Part shown: piece after piece, positions 25,215 to 34,179 of the stretch
How positions within the stretch are numbered: position 1 is the stretch's first letter
How the letters are laid out: every line of letters begins with the position of its first letter
Assembly: GCF_009709615.1 (NCBI RefSeq)
Contig: NZ_WJYA01000009.1
Location: 151,217-215,216, forward strand
Reading direction: 5' to 3'
Length of the DNA: 64,000 nucleotides
Source: Winogradskyella ouciana
Lineage (GTDB): Bacteria > Bacteroidota > Bacteroidia > Flavobacteriales > Flavobacteriaceae
Notes under the pieces: generated by a model
Database searches by the model: none
Told to the model about the DNA's origin: nothing
The model's input: the letters and a program-made list of their open reading frames with translations, nothing else
Translations under genes and position numbers: made by a program

Positions 25215-27467
25215 TTATTTAATAACAACTTTTTTTGATTTTTGTCCTGTCTCGTATTGAAGATTCACAATATAAATACCTCCACTAAGTGAAGCTATAT
25301 TTATGCGATTCTCAATAATAGATGAATTAAGCTCAGTTGCAAGCACCTTCCTGCCCTGAATATCGAATAAATCTAATTGTGTGTTTTCTTGTAACCGGCC
25401 ACTAACTATTAATTCTTTAGAACTATTTAAAACAAAGATATTCAGAGTATGTAAATTATCTCCAGTAGTTGATAATGCATCTTCAGATATTCTCAAGAAG
25501 AAACGTCCGGTCCCAGAGGTTGCTGCTGTAGGTAACATCACATAGTCATCATTGATTAACAAAGTTGACGTATTTACGAGCGTATCATCAAGATAGACAT
25601 TAATAGAAGCTGGCAATGACATATCAGCAATACTAAAGGTTAATTCCTCTCCTTGATTTACATTTACTCCTAATGGAATTACCACATCTGAAAGATTACT
25701 AGAATTAACTGTTTGTATAGCCATTGGAACACCTTCATTGTTCGCAACCAGATGTGAATACAGGGCGAATTCTGGAACATTACCACCAAAAACAGCTGCA
25801 TCAAACCCTCTGTCTAGTCCTAAACTTGCGTTATCATGAAAAAACAGAGATGTTAAACAACTATCAGAAGCTGTACTCGCCCTTATTTTGATAAAATCTA
25901 CATCACTTGATGTTCTACCTATTATAAAGTCATCTGAATTACCCACAGTCTGCATATTTGGTGTAAACTCCAAATCAGCAGATGATGAATTTGACGATAC
26001 AAAAAAGCCTTGTCCCGGAGCTATTAGAGTTGGTCCATCCACCAAATTTGTAATCGTCCAATTACTTCCTGATCCGTCTGTATTATTTGCATCATAACCA
26101 TAAATAGCTGCAGTATCCTCATCTAGCAAACTAAGATTTGATACTCCAGAGACAGACCCTACATGATTCAAAAATGCGTCAACATCTAGGTACGATGGGT
26201 AAGGGTTTCCTATGAGGTTCCACTCCGGAAAATCACCCGTAAAATCATTTTCAACAGATGTATTAACAGAACCCGTTACAATTGATCCAGTAAAAATTAA
26301 GGCCTCCCCTAAACCTTCATCTAATGAAGTATCTGTTCCTACTCTGTAACCCGTACCAGAAGATAAAGTTGTTGAAGTGTTGTAGTTGTATAGCAAATAG
26401 TCATCAGTATTGCCTTTTTCAAACGGACCAAATAGATAGGTTGTATTTGGTTGAGCTTCTCCATTACTTAATAGAACATCTGAATTATAATTATTGTCGT
26501 TAGTTAGAAAAGAAGTCCAGCTTTGTCCTGATAAAGGAGGGGCAATCAAATCATTACCATTCAGTTCCGAATTGGTATATCTATGGTATTTAGAGGTTCC
26601 TGAAACAGCTATTGTGCCTTTTAGAATTAAACCAGAGTATGAATCTGATTCAGAATACATATTTAAATCACCATCTATGTTTAGAGTTGCTCCTGTAGAA
26701 ACGATTAAATTTGCTCCACTATGGATGTTTAAATCTGTAATGGTTTTATCACCAGATAATATGGGTAAAGTTCCTGTTACTGGAATTGTTATTTCCGAAC
26801 AAAAATCTGGTACTTGGTTTGGTATCCAGTTATTTGGATCGTTCCAGTTGTTAGAGGCAAAACCATTCCAAGTAATTTGCAAAGGACTGGAGGCAAAGAC
26901 TACCTCAAAGCGATCATTGGCAATAGAAGCAGGTGTACCAGAAGTAATAGAATAGCTATAGTTAACCGTACCACTTTGCGGAATCTCAGTAGAAATATGA
27001 GTATAATTATCAAATAAGAATGCCGTTGCGCATTGCATAGCTATGCCCTCTGCTACAATTGTATAATCGGTGTTCCTGTAAGTGTTAACTTCTAATTGGA
27101 TTTCCTCTCCATCCTGTGGAGTATTTCTATTTTCAACACTTAATAAAATCCCGTTATTATTAGTCGCAAAATTTTCGTCTAAATTGGGAATATGCAGTGC
27201 ATCATTAGCGTCAATAGCGTTATTACCTTCGGTGTCAAATAAAATTAATAACGCATCTGTAGCCGACTCATTATTAGCTAACGCACTACTTTCATATAAA
27301 GATAGACGCAATTGTCCTTGGCTGGTAAATTCATTTACCCTTCTTAAATCTTCGGTTTTTAATCTAGGCTTATCCTTGCTTTTTTGCTTTAGGTTTATAG
27401 AAGATTCATTAATTAATGGAAAAATCAAGACGATTGTGAAAAATGAAAAGATGAAATTCAATTTCAT
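25215..27467 (-). CDS. Large T9SS-secreted surface protein of unknown function
   Basis: This 750-residue protein has an N-terminal hydrophobic signal (FSFFTIVLIFPLI). It has a long beta-rich body and a type A T9SS sorting domain at the end (LNIFVLNSSKELIVSGRLQ, then LDLFDIQGRKV, then GGIYIVNLQYETGQKSKKVVIK). A stretch near residues 205-270 (WNGFASNNWNDPNNWIPN, then SGANLIVSTGATLNIDGDLN) is a motif seen in many secreted flavobacterial proteins with parallel-beta or adhesin-like architecture. No catalytic motif is visible. It is on the same strand as, and upstream of, the PUL regulator, but separated by about 200 bases, so membership in the PUL is uncertain. Confidence 0.8.
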   Translation of the reverse strand: MKLNFIFSFFTIVLIFPLINESSINLKQKSKDKPRLKTEDLRRVNEFTSQGQLRLSLYESSALANNESATDALLILFDTEGNNAIDANDALHIPNLDENFATNNNGILLSVENRNTPQDGEEIQLEVNTYRNTDYTIVAEGIAMQCATAFLFDNYTHISTEIPQSGTVNYSYSITSGTPASIANDRFEVVFASSPLQITWNGFASNNWNDPNNWIPNQVPDFCSEITIPVTGTLPILSGDKTITDLNIHSGANLIVSTGATLNIDGDLNMYSESDSYSGLILKGTIAVSGTSKYHRYTNSELNGNDLIAPPLSGQSWTSFLTNDNNYNSDVLLSNGEAQPNTTYLFGPFEKGNTDDYLLYNYNTSTTLSSGTGYRVGTDTSLDEGLGEALIFTGSIVTGSVNTSVENDFTGDFPEWNLIGNPYPSYLDVDAFLNHVGSVSGVSNLSLLDEDTAAIYGYDANNTDGSGSNWTITNLVDGPTLIAPGQGFFVSSNSSSADLEFTPNMQTVGNSDDFIIGRTSSDVDFIKIRASTASDSCLTSLFFHDNASLGLDRGFDAAVFGGNVPEFALYSHLVANNEGVPMAIQTVNSSNLSDVVIPLGVNVNQGEELTFSIADMSLPASINVYLDDTLVNTSTLLINDDYVMLPTAATSGTGRFFLRISEDALSTTGDNLHTLNIFVLNSSKELIVSGRLQENTQLDLFDIQGRKVLATELNSSIIENRINIASLSGGIYIVNLQYETGQKSKKVVIK

Positions 27468-27756
27468 GATAAAGCATTATTATGGTTGATTATAATGACC
27501 ATAACCTATTAAATGCCCGGAACAAGGAGTAGAAAATTGAGGGTAGTAATTTTATGTTAACCAATTACTAAAAAGGGTAAAAAAACCTTTATGAAATTAA
27601 TAAAAAAATATTTGACAAACTATACAAATTTACGATTATCGTCTAAAAGTCAATTATTTACCACAAAAGGTTTCCTTTTAAACCGAAGTAAAAAATGCCG
27701 ATTTTTAATCTTAAATACTTACGGTTTAAAACCCAACTTTCCGATAATCATAAAAT
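27468..27756. other. Intergenic region without a recognised gene
   Basis: About 290 bases of very AT-rich DNA lie between the T9SS protein start and the tRNA terminator. A 74-codon open frame on the plus strand (27591-27812) runs into the tRNA-Leu terminator and has no family features. I see no gene here. Confidence 0.6.
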
Positions 27757-27789
27757 CAAAAAAGCCGAAACTTTCGTTTCGGCTTTTTA
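27757..27789 (-). terminator. Terminator of the tRNA-Gly/tRNA-Leu transcript
   Basis: A perfect stem (GCCGAAAC / GTTTCGGC, extended by A-T pairs) with a four-base loop is followed on the minus strand by a run of T. It lies 5 bases after the 3' end of tRNA-Leu. Confidence 0.9.
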
Positions 27790-27793
27790 TCAG

Positions 27794-27878
27794 TACTGAA
27801 GGCGGGACTTGAACCCGCACGGCCATAATGGCCATTGGATTTTAAGTCCAACGTGTCTACCAATTCCACCACTTCAGC
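27794..27878 (-). tRNA. tRNA-Leu (anticodon TAA)
   Basis: This 85-nt cloverleaf with a long variable arm is typical of class II tRNAs. The acceptor GCTGAAG pairs with CTTCAGT (one G-U pair), discriminator A. The D-arm is GGTGGAATTGGTAGACAC and the anticodon arm is TTGGA-CTTAAAA-TCCAA, giving TAA. The variable arm GGCCATTATGGCC and the T-arm with GGTTCAAGTCC are intact. No CCA is encoded. It is the second gene of a two-tRNA transcript. Confidence 0.95.
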
Positions 27879-27883
27879 ATCCC

Positions 27884-27900
27884 AGTTGCAGACTGCAACT
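27884..27900. repeat. Perfect 17-base palindrome between the two tRNA genes
   Basis: AGTTGCAG-A-CTGCAACT is an 8-bp perfect inverted repeat with a one-base centre. A related word (ACTGCAAACTGGCTACTGG) occurs just after the methyltransferase stop codon near 32164. Confidence 0.6.
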
Positions 27901-27921
27901 TAATTGGTATATATTATATAG

Positions 27922-27993
27922 AGCGAAAGACGGGATTTGAACCCGCGACCCTCACCTTGGCAAGGTGATGCTCTACCCCTGAGCTACTTTCGC
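27922..27993 (-). tRNA. tRNA-Gly (anticodon GCC)
   Basis: This 72-nt cloverleaf has acceptor GCGAAAG / CTTTCGC with discriminator T, D-arm TAGCTCAGGGGTAGAGCA, anticodon arm TCACC-TTGCCAA-GGTGA (anticodon GCC) and T-arm GCGGG-TTCAAAT-CCCGT. It is the first gene of the tRNA-Gly/tRNA-Leu pair; CCA is not encoded. Confidence 0.95.
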
Positions 27994-28033
27994 GTAGTGT
28001 TTTTAAAGAACTTTTTCGCTATAAAAGCGGATG

Positions 28034-28063
28034 CAAATTTAAACTATTTCTTATAAATGCAAA
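28034..28063 (-). promoter_or_regulatory. Promoter of the tRNA operon
   Basis: On the minus strand, TTTG (28060-28063) and TAAATTTG (28034-28041) are separated by 18 bases, a full match to the Bacteroidetes TTTG / TAnnTTTG consensus at about the usual spacing. Transcription should begin about 35 bases upstream of tRNA-Gly. Confidence 0.75.
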
Positions 28064-28090
28064 GATTTTTTTAAAATAAATTAAACTTAA

Positions 28091-30703
28091 CTAAGCTTGC
28101 TTTTTCTTTACCAACATACGCTTAATTTCATTGAGTTTCATCAATGCCTCAACAGGTGTAAGTGTATCAATATCTGTATGCAAAATCTCATCTTTAATTT
28201 CTTCTAACAAAGGGTCATCTAAATTAAAGAAACTTAACTGCATATCATCTTTTAATGATTTTACTTTATCCGTAAGTTCTTCACTAGAATGTGACTTTTC
28301 TAATTTTGACAATATTTTATTAGCACGTCGTATCACTTGTTGCGGCATACCTGCCATTTTTGCGACATGAATACCAAAACTATGTTCACTACCTCCTTCA
28401 ACCAACTTACGTACAAAAAGCACATTGTCTTTTAACTCTTTTACCGAAACATTGAAATTCTTAATCCGTGAGAAAGTCTCAGTCATTTCATTGAGCTCGT
28501 GGTAATGCGTTGCAAAAAGTGTCTTCGGTTTTGCAGGATGCTCATGCAAATATTCACTGATTGCCCAAGCGATGGAGATACCATCATAAGTACTTGTACC
28601 ACGACCTATTTCATCCAATAGAACCAAACTTCGTTCTGAAATGTTGTTTAGAATAGATGCCGTTTCATTCATTTCTACCATAAATGTAGATTCGCCCATT
28701 GAGATGTTATCACTGGCACCAACACGGGTGAAAATCTTATCCACTAATCCAATTTTAGCTTCTTTAGCTGGTACAAAACTGCCTATTTGTGCCAATAGTA
28801 CAATTAAGGCCGTTTGCCTTAAAATAGCCGACTTACCAGACATATTTGGACCCGTAATCATTATGATTTGTTGGGTTTCCCTATCTAAAAACACATCATT
28901 GGCTATATAAGCTTCACCTAAAGGCAATTGTTTTTCAATCACAGGATGACGACCATCTGTAATTTCTAGGTCACAGCTGTCATCTATCGTTGGATAGTTA
29001 TAATTGTTGGATTTTGCCAAACTCGCAAAACCACAAAGGCAGTCTAATTGACCAATCAATTGTGCATTTTGTTGCACTTGAACTATAAACTGATGCATCC
29101 AAGTTACCAATTCAGCAAAGAGCTGCTGTTCGATGGCCAGTATACGTTCTTCAGCACCAAGAATTTTTGCTTCGTATTCTTTTAGCTCTTCAGTGATGTA
29201 ACGCTCTGCATTCACTAAAGTTTGTTTGCGAATCCACGCTTCAGGAACTTTATCTTTATGAGAATTACGCACTTCAATATAATACCCAAATACATTATTA
29301 GAGGCTATTTTTAAGGACGTAATTCCTGTACGCTCACTTTCGCGCTTCAGCATATTATCGAGATAGTCCTTTCCTGATTTTGACAAACCTCTCAACTCAT
29401 CCAGTTCTTGAGAAAAACCTTTTGCAATGGTATTTCCTTTTAAGATATTAACTGGTGCTTCTTCATTTAGTGTCTGCTTAATCTTTTCTCGTAATAAATC
29501 GCAATTGTTGAGATTGGCACCTAAAACTTTTAAGGCTTCATTATTGCAATTTTCAGCCATGGATTTAATAGGCACAATGGCTTCGAGAGAGTTTTTCAAT
29601 TGAATCACCTCACGAGGGCTCACCTTAGTAGTGGCAATCTTAGATATTAACCGTTCAATATCACCAATGTGTTTAATTTGTCCTTGAATCTTTTGCAGTA
29701 CTACTTCATTATTCAACAAAAATTGAACTACTTCGTGACGTTGTTTAATCTTATCAGCATGTTTTAGCGGTAAAGCCAACCAACGCCTCAATGTTCGACC
29801 TCCCATTGCGGAAATGGTTTTATCGATGACATTGATTAGTGTAACAGCATTAGCATTTGTAGAATGGTAAAGCTCTAAATTTCGGATGGTAAACTTATCC
29901 ATCCACACATAATCGTCCGTCGCAATCCTTGAAATCGTTGCAATGTGCTCTAGTTTATTATGTCGTGTTTCACTTAAATAGTGAAGTACAACACTAGAAG
30001 CTATAATACCTTCATACAAATCTTCAATCCCAAAGCCTTTCAGGGTTTTTGTATTGAAATGTTTGGTTAATGTTTCGTGTGCATAATCAGCTTGAAACAC
30101 CCAATCTTCTAAATAAAAAGTATGAAAATCGCTACCAAAGGTCTCCGTAAATTCCTTTCGGCATTGTTTTGAAATGAGGACTTCACTTGGGTTAAAATTC
30201 TGAAGTAGTTTGTCCACATATTCAGCATTACCTTGAGAGGTTAAAAACTCACCTGTAGAAATATCCAAGAAAGAAACTCCGATATATTTTTTATCAAAAT
30301 GAACAGCGCATAGAAAATTATTGGATTTTGAATGCAATATATCATCATTCAATGCCACACCAGGTGTTACCAATTCTGTCACACCACGCTTTACGATTTT
30401 CTTGGTCTGTTTTGGATCTTCTAACTGATCGCAAATGGCAACTCGCTCACCAGCTCTCACCAATTTTGGCAAATAGGTGTTCAATGAGTGATGCGGAAAC
30501 CCAGCCAATTCTGTTTCACTTTCACTACCAGCACCACGCTTAGTTAGGATTATATCTAAAATCTTGGATGCTTTAACGGCATCACTACCAAAGGTTTCAT
30601 AAAAATCACCAACTCTAAATAACAATAACGCATCAGGATACTTTGCCTTTATGGCATTGTACTGCTTCATTAATGGTGTTTCTTTTTTTGCCTTTTTAGC
30701 CAA
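28091..30703 (-). CDS. mutS: DNA mismatch repair protein MutS
   Basis: This 870-residue protein is the normal length for bacterial MutS. The mismatch-binding domain starts [20 protein letters not shown] with the conserved F-x-E motif shortly after ([10 protein letters not shown]). The connector and lever domains follow, then the ATPase with Walker A GPNMSGKS near residue 618, Walker [15 protein letters not shown] and the FATHYHEL signature. The protein recognises base mismatches and recruits MutL. It stands alone, with a divergent RNA methyltransferase gene 212 bases away and the tRNA operon downstream. Confidence 0.98.
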   Translation of the reverse strand: MAKKAKKETPLMKQYNAIKAKYPDALLLFRVGDFYETFGSDAVKASKILDIILTKRGAGSESETELAGFPHHSLNTYLPKLVRAGERVAICDQLEDPKQTKKIVKRGVTELVTPGVALNDDILHSKSNNFLCAVHFDKKYIGVSFLDISTGEFLTSQGNAEYVDKLLQNFNPSEVLISKQCRKEFTETFGSDFHTFYLEDWVFQADYAHETLTKHFNTKTLKGFGIEDLYEGIIASSVVLHYLSETRHNKLEHIATISRIATDDYVWMDKFTIRNLELYHSTNANAVTLINVIDKTISAMGGRTLRRWLALPLKHADKIKQRHEVVQFLLNNEVVLQKIQGQIKHIGDIERLISKIATTKVSPREVIQLKNSLEAIVPIKSMAENCNNEALKVLGANLNNCDLLREKIKQTLNEEAPVNILKGNTIAKGFSQELDELRGLSKSGKDYLDNMLKRESERTGITSLKIASNNVFGYYIEVRNSHKDKVPEAWIRKQTLVNAERYITEELKEYEAKILGAEERILAIEQQLFAELVTWMHQFIVQVQQNAQLIGQLDCLCGFASLAKSNNYNYPTIDDSCDLEITDGRHPVIEKQLPLGEAYIANDVFLDRETQQIIMITGPNMSGKSAILRQTALIVLLAQIGSFVPAKEAKIGLVDKIFTRVGASDNISMGESTFMVEMNETASILNNISERSLVLLDEIGRGTSTYDGISIAWAISEYLHEHPAKPKTLFATHYHELNEMTETFSRIKNFNVSVKELKDNVLFVRKLVEGGSEHSFGIHVAKMAGMPQQVIRRANKILSKLEKSHSSEELTDKVKSLKDDMQLSFFNLDDPLLEEIKDEILHTDIDTLTPVEALMKLNEIKRMLVKKKQA

Positions 30704-30784
30704 GAGATTTGTGTATTTTTGTTGAAATTGAAAGTTCGCTAATTTACTTATAATTTGAGGTTTATTGAAGCCTGAAAGCTATAA

Positions 30785-30806
30785 GTTATCTACAGGTGTT
30801 GATAAC
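30785..30806. repeat. Inverted pair of near-DnaA-box words
   Basis: TTATCTACA (30786-30794) and TGTTGATAA (30797-30805) each differ by one base from the DnaA box TTATCCACA or its complement; the outer six bases (GTTATC/GATAAC) pair perfectly. It is an isolated pair, not a cluster. Confidence 0.35.
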
Positions 30807-30825
30807 ATTAAAACAAAAATTGAAA

Positions 30826-30906
30826 CGTCATTACGAGTGAAATGCAATGAAGCGAAATAATCTCTTGATTTGAAAAGATTGCCACGTCCTTCGTCCTCGC
30901 AATGAC
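30826..30906. repeat. Dispersed-type imperfect palindrome (CGTCATT.CGAG element)
   Basis: The element is about 81 bases with GTCATTACGAG at one end and CTCGCAATGAC at the other (one mismatch), and an inner pair AATCTCTTG / AAAGATTGCC-like arm. Elements beginning CGTCATTGCGAG are widespread between genes in Bacteroidetes genomes; that statement is from general knowledge, only this one copy is seen here. Confidence 0.6.
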
Positions 30907-30915
30907 AGATACACT

Positions 30916-31479
30916 ATGAAAAGAAAACTAAAAAACGAAGAATTAGATCGATTAGAAGTTTCAGAATTTAAAGACGCTGAGAAATCGCCTATCATTATAA
31001 TTCTAGATAATATTAGAAGTTTAAACAATATTGGTTCTGTATTTAGAACCAGTGATGCGTTTTTGATTGAAAAGATTTATCTCTGTGGCATTACAGCACA
31101 GCCACCTCATAACGACATTCGTAAAACTGCTCTAGGAAGCACGGAAACGGTGGATTGGGAATATGCTGAAAACACTTTAGAAGTCGTTAAAAAATTAAAA
31201 GCTAAAAATATTAAAATCGCAAGTATTGAGCAAGCCGAAAACGCGACGATGCTAAATGATTTTAAACCTCATCCCAATACCAAATATGCTTTTGTATTTG
31301 GGAATGAAGTAAAAGGTGTGGCTCAAGATGTGGTTGATGCAAGCGATGTAGTTATTGAAATTCCGCAGTATGGCACCAAACATTCTTTGAATATCTCAGT
31401 GAGTTGTGGTGTTGTGGTTTGGGATGCCCACAATAAACTCCAAAAAATAAATTCCAAATTCCAAAACTCAAAACTTTGA
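30916..31479 (+). CDS. TrmH/SpoU-family RNA 2'-O-methyltransferase
   Basis: This 187-residue SPOUT-fold enzyme shows the three family motifs in order: IILDNIRSLNNIGSVFRTSDAF (near residue 29), FVFGNEVKGV (near residue 125) and EIPQYGTKHSLNISVSCGVV (near residue 146). The short length, without an N-terminal L30-like domain, is like the TrmH-type proteins that methylate ribose in tRNA or rRNA; the exact target nucleotide cannot be told. Its stop codon lies inside the first copy of a heptamer repeat, and a SAM methyltransferase starts 24 bases later. It is divergent from mutS. Confidence 0.92.
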   Translation: MKRKLKNEELDRLEVSEFKDAEKSPIIIILDNIRSLNNIGSVFRTSDAFLIEKIYLCGITAQPPHNDIRKTALGSTETVDWEYAENTLEVVKKLKAKNIKIASIEQAENATMLNDFKPHPNTKYAFVFGNEVKGVAQDVVDASDVVIEIPQYGTKHSLNISVSCGVVVWDAHNKLQKINSKFQNSKL

Positions 31480-31507
31480 ACTTTGAACTTTGAACTTTGA
31501 ACTTTGA
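31473..31507. repeat. Heptamer ACTTTGA repeated five times at a gene junction
   Basis: There are five perfect head-to-tail copies of ACTTTGA. The first contains the TGA stop of the RNA methyltransferase; the last contains the TTG proposed as start of the next gene. Degenerate relatives (TTCCAAATTCCAAAACTCAA) precede it. Confidence 0.9.
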
Positions 31508-32163
31508 AAAAGAAATCAAAATCTCCCTGGCCAACAAAAGCCGTGATGGAACAGATCTATGAACAGCATCTTTGGGGTGGAAAAGAGTATGATTTCTATT
31601 CTGGTATAGGTTCTCACGATCCAAAGACCATAAATCCTTATTTAGACGTTGTTATTGATTTTTTAAAGTCTAAAAACAATCAACTGACGGTTTGTGATTT
31701 GGGCTGTGGTGATTTTAATATTGGAAAACATCTCATCCCTTTCACGAAAAATTATATAGGAGTTGATATTGTGGAAAGTCTCATTGAGAGAAATAGGACA
31801 CAGTTTATAGCAAAAAACCTAACGTTTCAATGTTTGGATATTGCCAAGGACGAATTACCAAATGCCGATTGTATTATCTTAAGGCAAGTGCTTCAACATT
31901 TGTCCAACCAAGAAATTCAACAAATTGTAAATAAGCTAAAAAACTACAAATACATTATATTGACTGAGCACCTTCCCGATGGTGAATTTAAACCCAACAA
32001 AGACATTATTTCTGGTCAAGGCATACGATTAAAACAAAATAGTGGTGTGGATGTGTTGGCTGAGCCTTTTAAGTTGAAAATTTTAGACGACAAAGTCTTG
32101 AACGAAGTCATTTTGGATATTGGCAAAGGTAGAATTGTAACAACACTTTATAGATTACCCTAA
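31504..32163 (+). CDS. Class I SAM-dependent methyltransferase
   Basis: The gene encodes 219 residues if it starts at TTG 31504. SPWPTKAVMEQIYEQHLWGG just after that start looks like conserved protein, so the next ATG (31546) is probably internal, but the start is not secure. The SAM-binding motif I is VCDLGCGDFNIG near residue 59; later motifs (IVESLIERN, DCIILRQVLQHL) fit a Rossmann-fold methyltransferase. The substrate is unknown. It follows the RNA methyltransferase on the same strand with the start codon embedded in a heptamer repeat, and is convergent with the HPPK fusion gene 11 bases away. Confidence 0.85.
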   Translation: MKKKSKSPWPTKAVMEQIYEQHLWGGKEYDFYSGIGSHDPKTINPYLDVVIDFLKSKNNQLTVCDLGCGDFNIGKHLIPFTKNYIGVDIVESLIERNRTQFIAKNLTFQCLDIAKDELPNADCIILRQVLQHLSNQEIQQIVNKLKNYKYIILTEHLPDGEFKPNKDIISGQGIRLKQNSGVDVLAEPFKLKILDDKVLNEVILDIGKGRIVTTLYRLP

Positions 32164-32174
32164 CTGCAAACTGG

Positions 32175-33305
32175 CTACTGGCTACCAATTTCATTAAGCA
32201 ACCACAAGTAATCCTCACGGTTTTTTACAAAATCCCTTTCTGAAACGTCGATGATTTTAATATTTAGGTCCGTTTGTGATTTTAAGAATTCCAGATAACC
32301 AGAGTTGATTTTTTCAAGGTATTCATCTTGTATTTCCTTTTCGTATTTACGGCCACGTTTTTTAATATTAGCTTGTAATCGTTCTGTGTTTTGGTAGAGG
32401 TACACATACAAATCTGGCCTCGCTATATCCTTATATACCTGATAGAATAATTTTCGGTATAATCTAAATTCATCCTCTGGTAATGTGACCTTTGAGAATA
32501 CCAATGATTTATGCACATCGTAATCGCTCACCATAAAATCCTTAAATAAATCCAATTGCGACAAATCATCACTGATTTGCTGATAACGATCCGCCAAAAA
32601 AGACATTTCCAAAGTAAAGGCATAGCGCTCTGGCTCTTTATAGAATTTGGGCAAAAATGGGTTATCCGCAAAGCGTTCTAATATCAACTTTGCATTAAAA
32701 TCTTGCGAGATTTTTGTCGCCAAACTGGTTTTACCAGCACCAATATTTCCTTCAATAGCTATAAAATTATAGTCGCTAAAATTATAGTCCTTTTTTGGGT
32801 TCTTCAACCAGATATTAATAGGTTCAATCTCTGATTTATCATTACATTCAACAAGTAAATCTTCAACTGATTTATTTAATTCAGGATGCTGAAAATCCTT
32901 GGCAATATCTTGCAATGGCTTTAAGACAAACTTACGTTTATATAGTTCTGGGTGTGGAATGACCAAAGCCTTTTCCTCAATCATCTCATCTCCATAAAAC
33001 AGAATATCTAAATCTATCTCTCTAGATTCATATTTATCTGTTTTCTTATTAGAACGACCCAATACCTTTTCAATATCCTTGAGTGTTTTTAAAAGTTTTT
33101 TTGGCTTTAACTCCGTCTCAACCTTAATACATGTGTTGTAGAAATCATCACCATCAAATCCTAATGCTGGTGTTTCGTAAACTTTTGAAATCTTTTTTAC
33201 GGCACCTACCGTTTTAAAAATAGCATCAACAGCAGATTGCAGATACTGCAATTTATTGCCTTTGTTACTTCCTAATGCTATGTAAACGGATTTAGTTGAT
33301 ATCAT
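32175..33305 (-). CDS. folK: Fusion of HPPK (folate pathway) and deoxynucleoside kinase
   Basis: This 376-residue protein has two enzymes in one chain. Residues 1 to about 135 are 6-hydroxymethyl-dihydropterin pyrophosphokinase (SVYIALGSNKGNK at the start, then SREIDLDILFYGD), a step in folate synthesis. Residues about 178-376 are a deoxynucleoside kinase, with P-loop GNIGAGKT at 186-193, the DRYQ-type motif near 240 and a KRGRKYE lid region. The two parts are joined by a 40-residue linker. The join is seamless in one frame, so it is a true fusion. The deoxynucleoside specificity (dA, dG or dT) is not readable from sequence. I recall similar fusions in other Flavobacteriia. Confidence 0.92.
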   Translation of the reverse strand: MISTKSVYIALGSNKGNKLQYLQSAVDAIFKTVGAVKKISKVYETPALGFDGDDFYNTCIKVETELKPKKLLKTLKDIEKVLGRSNKKTDKYESREIDLDILFYGDEMIEEKALVIPHPELYKRKFVLKPLQDIAKDFQHPELNKSVEDLLVECNDKSEIEPINIWLKNPKKDYNFSDYNFIAIEGNIGAGKTSLATKISQDFNAKLILERFADNPFLPKFYKEPERYAFTLEMSFLADRYQQISDDLSQLDLFKDFMVSDYDVHKSLVFSKVTLPEDEFRLYRKLFYQVYKDIARPDLYVYLYQNTERLQANIKKRGRKYEKEIQDEYLEKINSGYLEFLKSQTDLNIKIIDVSERDFVKNREDYLWLLNEIGSQ

Positions 33306-33376
33306 GGAATTAGCAAAATAACTAAAAGAAATATTAATAGATTATCTTTACAACAACATTTTATCAACCATTTTTA

Positions 33377-34081
33377 ATGCCAATAAAAGACAAACTTTTA
33401 GCACAACGTATTTACCTCTTGCTTGGTGCGCTTTTTATTACATCCTTAGTCGTTTCTAACTTAATTTTTCAAAAGTTTTTTTATTGGTATCCTGTAGATG
33501 TTGAAATTTTTGGCAGTAAATTGTTTGAAATTTCAGTTGGTATCTTACCGTATCCTATTACCTTTCTCATTACAGATTTAATAAGTGAAATATATGGTAA
33601 AAAACGTGCCAATGATGTTGTGATTGTTGGAATTTTTGCGTCACTTTTTTCACTATTAATAATCTATACAGGCTCTCAGGTACCAGCAACCTCTTGGTCT
33701 TATGTGGATGACGAGATGTTTAATACCGTTTTTGGCAATTCTGCCATTGCTGTTTTTGCCAGTATGCTTACCTATTTATTTGCACAATTTGTGGACATTC
33801 AAATCTATCATTTTTGGAAACGCCTTACCAAGGGTAAACACTTATGGTTACGTAACAATTTCTCTACTTGGTTTTCCCAATTTGTTGACACGTTTACTAT
33901 CATTTTCTTATTGTGCTCGTTCGGCATTATAGATTGGGTTAATTTCAAAGGCTTATTAATCAGTGGTTTTTTATTTAAAGTCTTGGTGGCAGCTTTGGAC
34001 ACCCCTTTTCTATATCTTGGAGTTTATCTCTTCAGAAAACGTTTTAAGCTAAAGGTAAATGAGGAAATAAGTTTACTATAA
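33377..34081 (+). CDS. yhhQ: Queuosine precursor transporter (YhhQ/VUT family)
   Basis: This 234-residue membrane protein has six or seven hydrophobic segments. The family hallmark PITFLITDLISEIYGKKRAN is near residue 58, and FSTWFSQFVDTFTIIFL lies in the second half. Members import preQ0/preQ1 for tRNA queuosine modification or for 7-deazaguanine salvage. The gene stands alone, divergent from the HPPK fusion, with a TATCTTTA box at 33343-33350 that resembles a -7 element. Length is normal for the family. Confidence 0.92.
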   Translation: MPIKDKLLAQRIYLLLGALFITSLVVSNLIFQKFFYWYPVDVEIFGSKLFEISVGILPYPITFLITDLISEIYGKKRANDVVIVGIFASLFSLLIIYTGSQVPATSWSYVDDEMFNTVFGNSAIAVFASMLTYLFAQFVDIQIYHFWKRLTKGKHLWLRNNFSTWFSQFVDTFTIIFLLCSFGIIDWVNFKGLLISGFLFKVLVAALDTPFLYLGVYLFRKRFKLKVNEEISLL

Positions 34082-34179
34082 GAGTTATCTAAAACATTAA
34101 ATTCTTCTTAAACTTAATCATGAAAGCAACTTTTCTAAGGATTTTTGCGTAACTATTAAACAAGCTATAACTTTTCGCC

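Noticed and set aside
26494..26955. 153-codon open frame antisense to the 750-residue T9SS protein
   Set aside because: It lies entirely opposite a clear coding frame and lacks any domain pattern.
30704..30915. Possible replication origin next to mutS because of two near-DnaA boxes
   Set aside because: There are only two imperfect boxes, no AT-rich unwinding region or box cluster, and no origin-associated genes; kept as a minor repeat only.
31473..31507. Phase-variable on/off switch by the ACTTTGA heptamers
   Set aside because: The upstream stop is always met in the first heptamer and the proposed downstream TTG lies in the last one, so unit loss or gain shifts no reading frame; only spacing would change.
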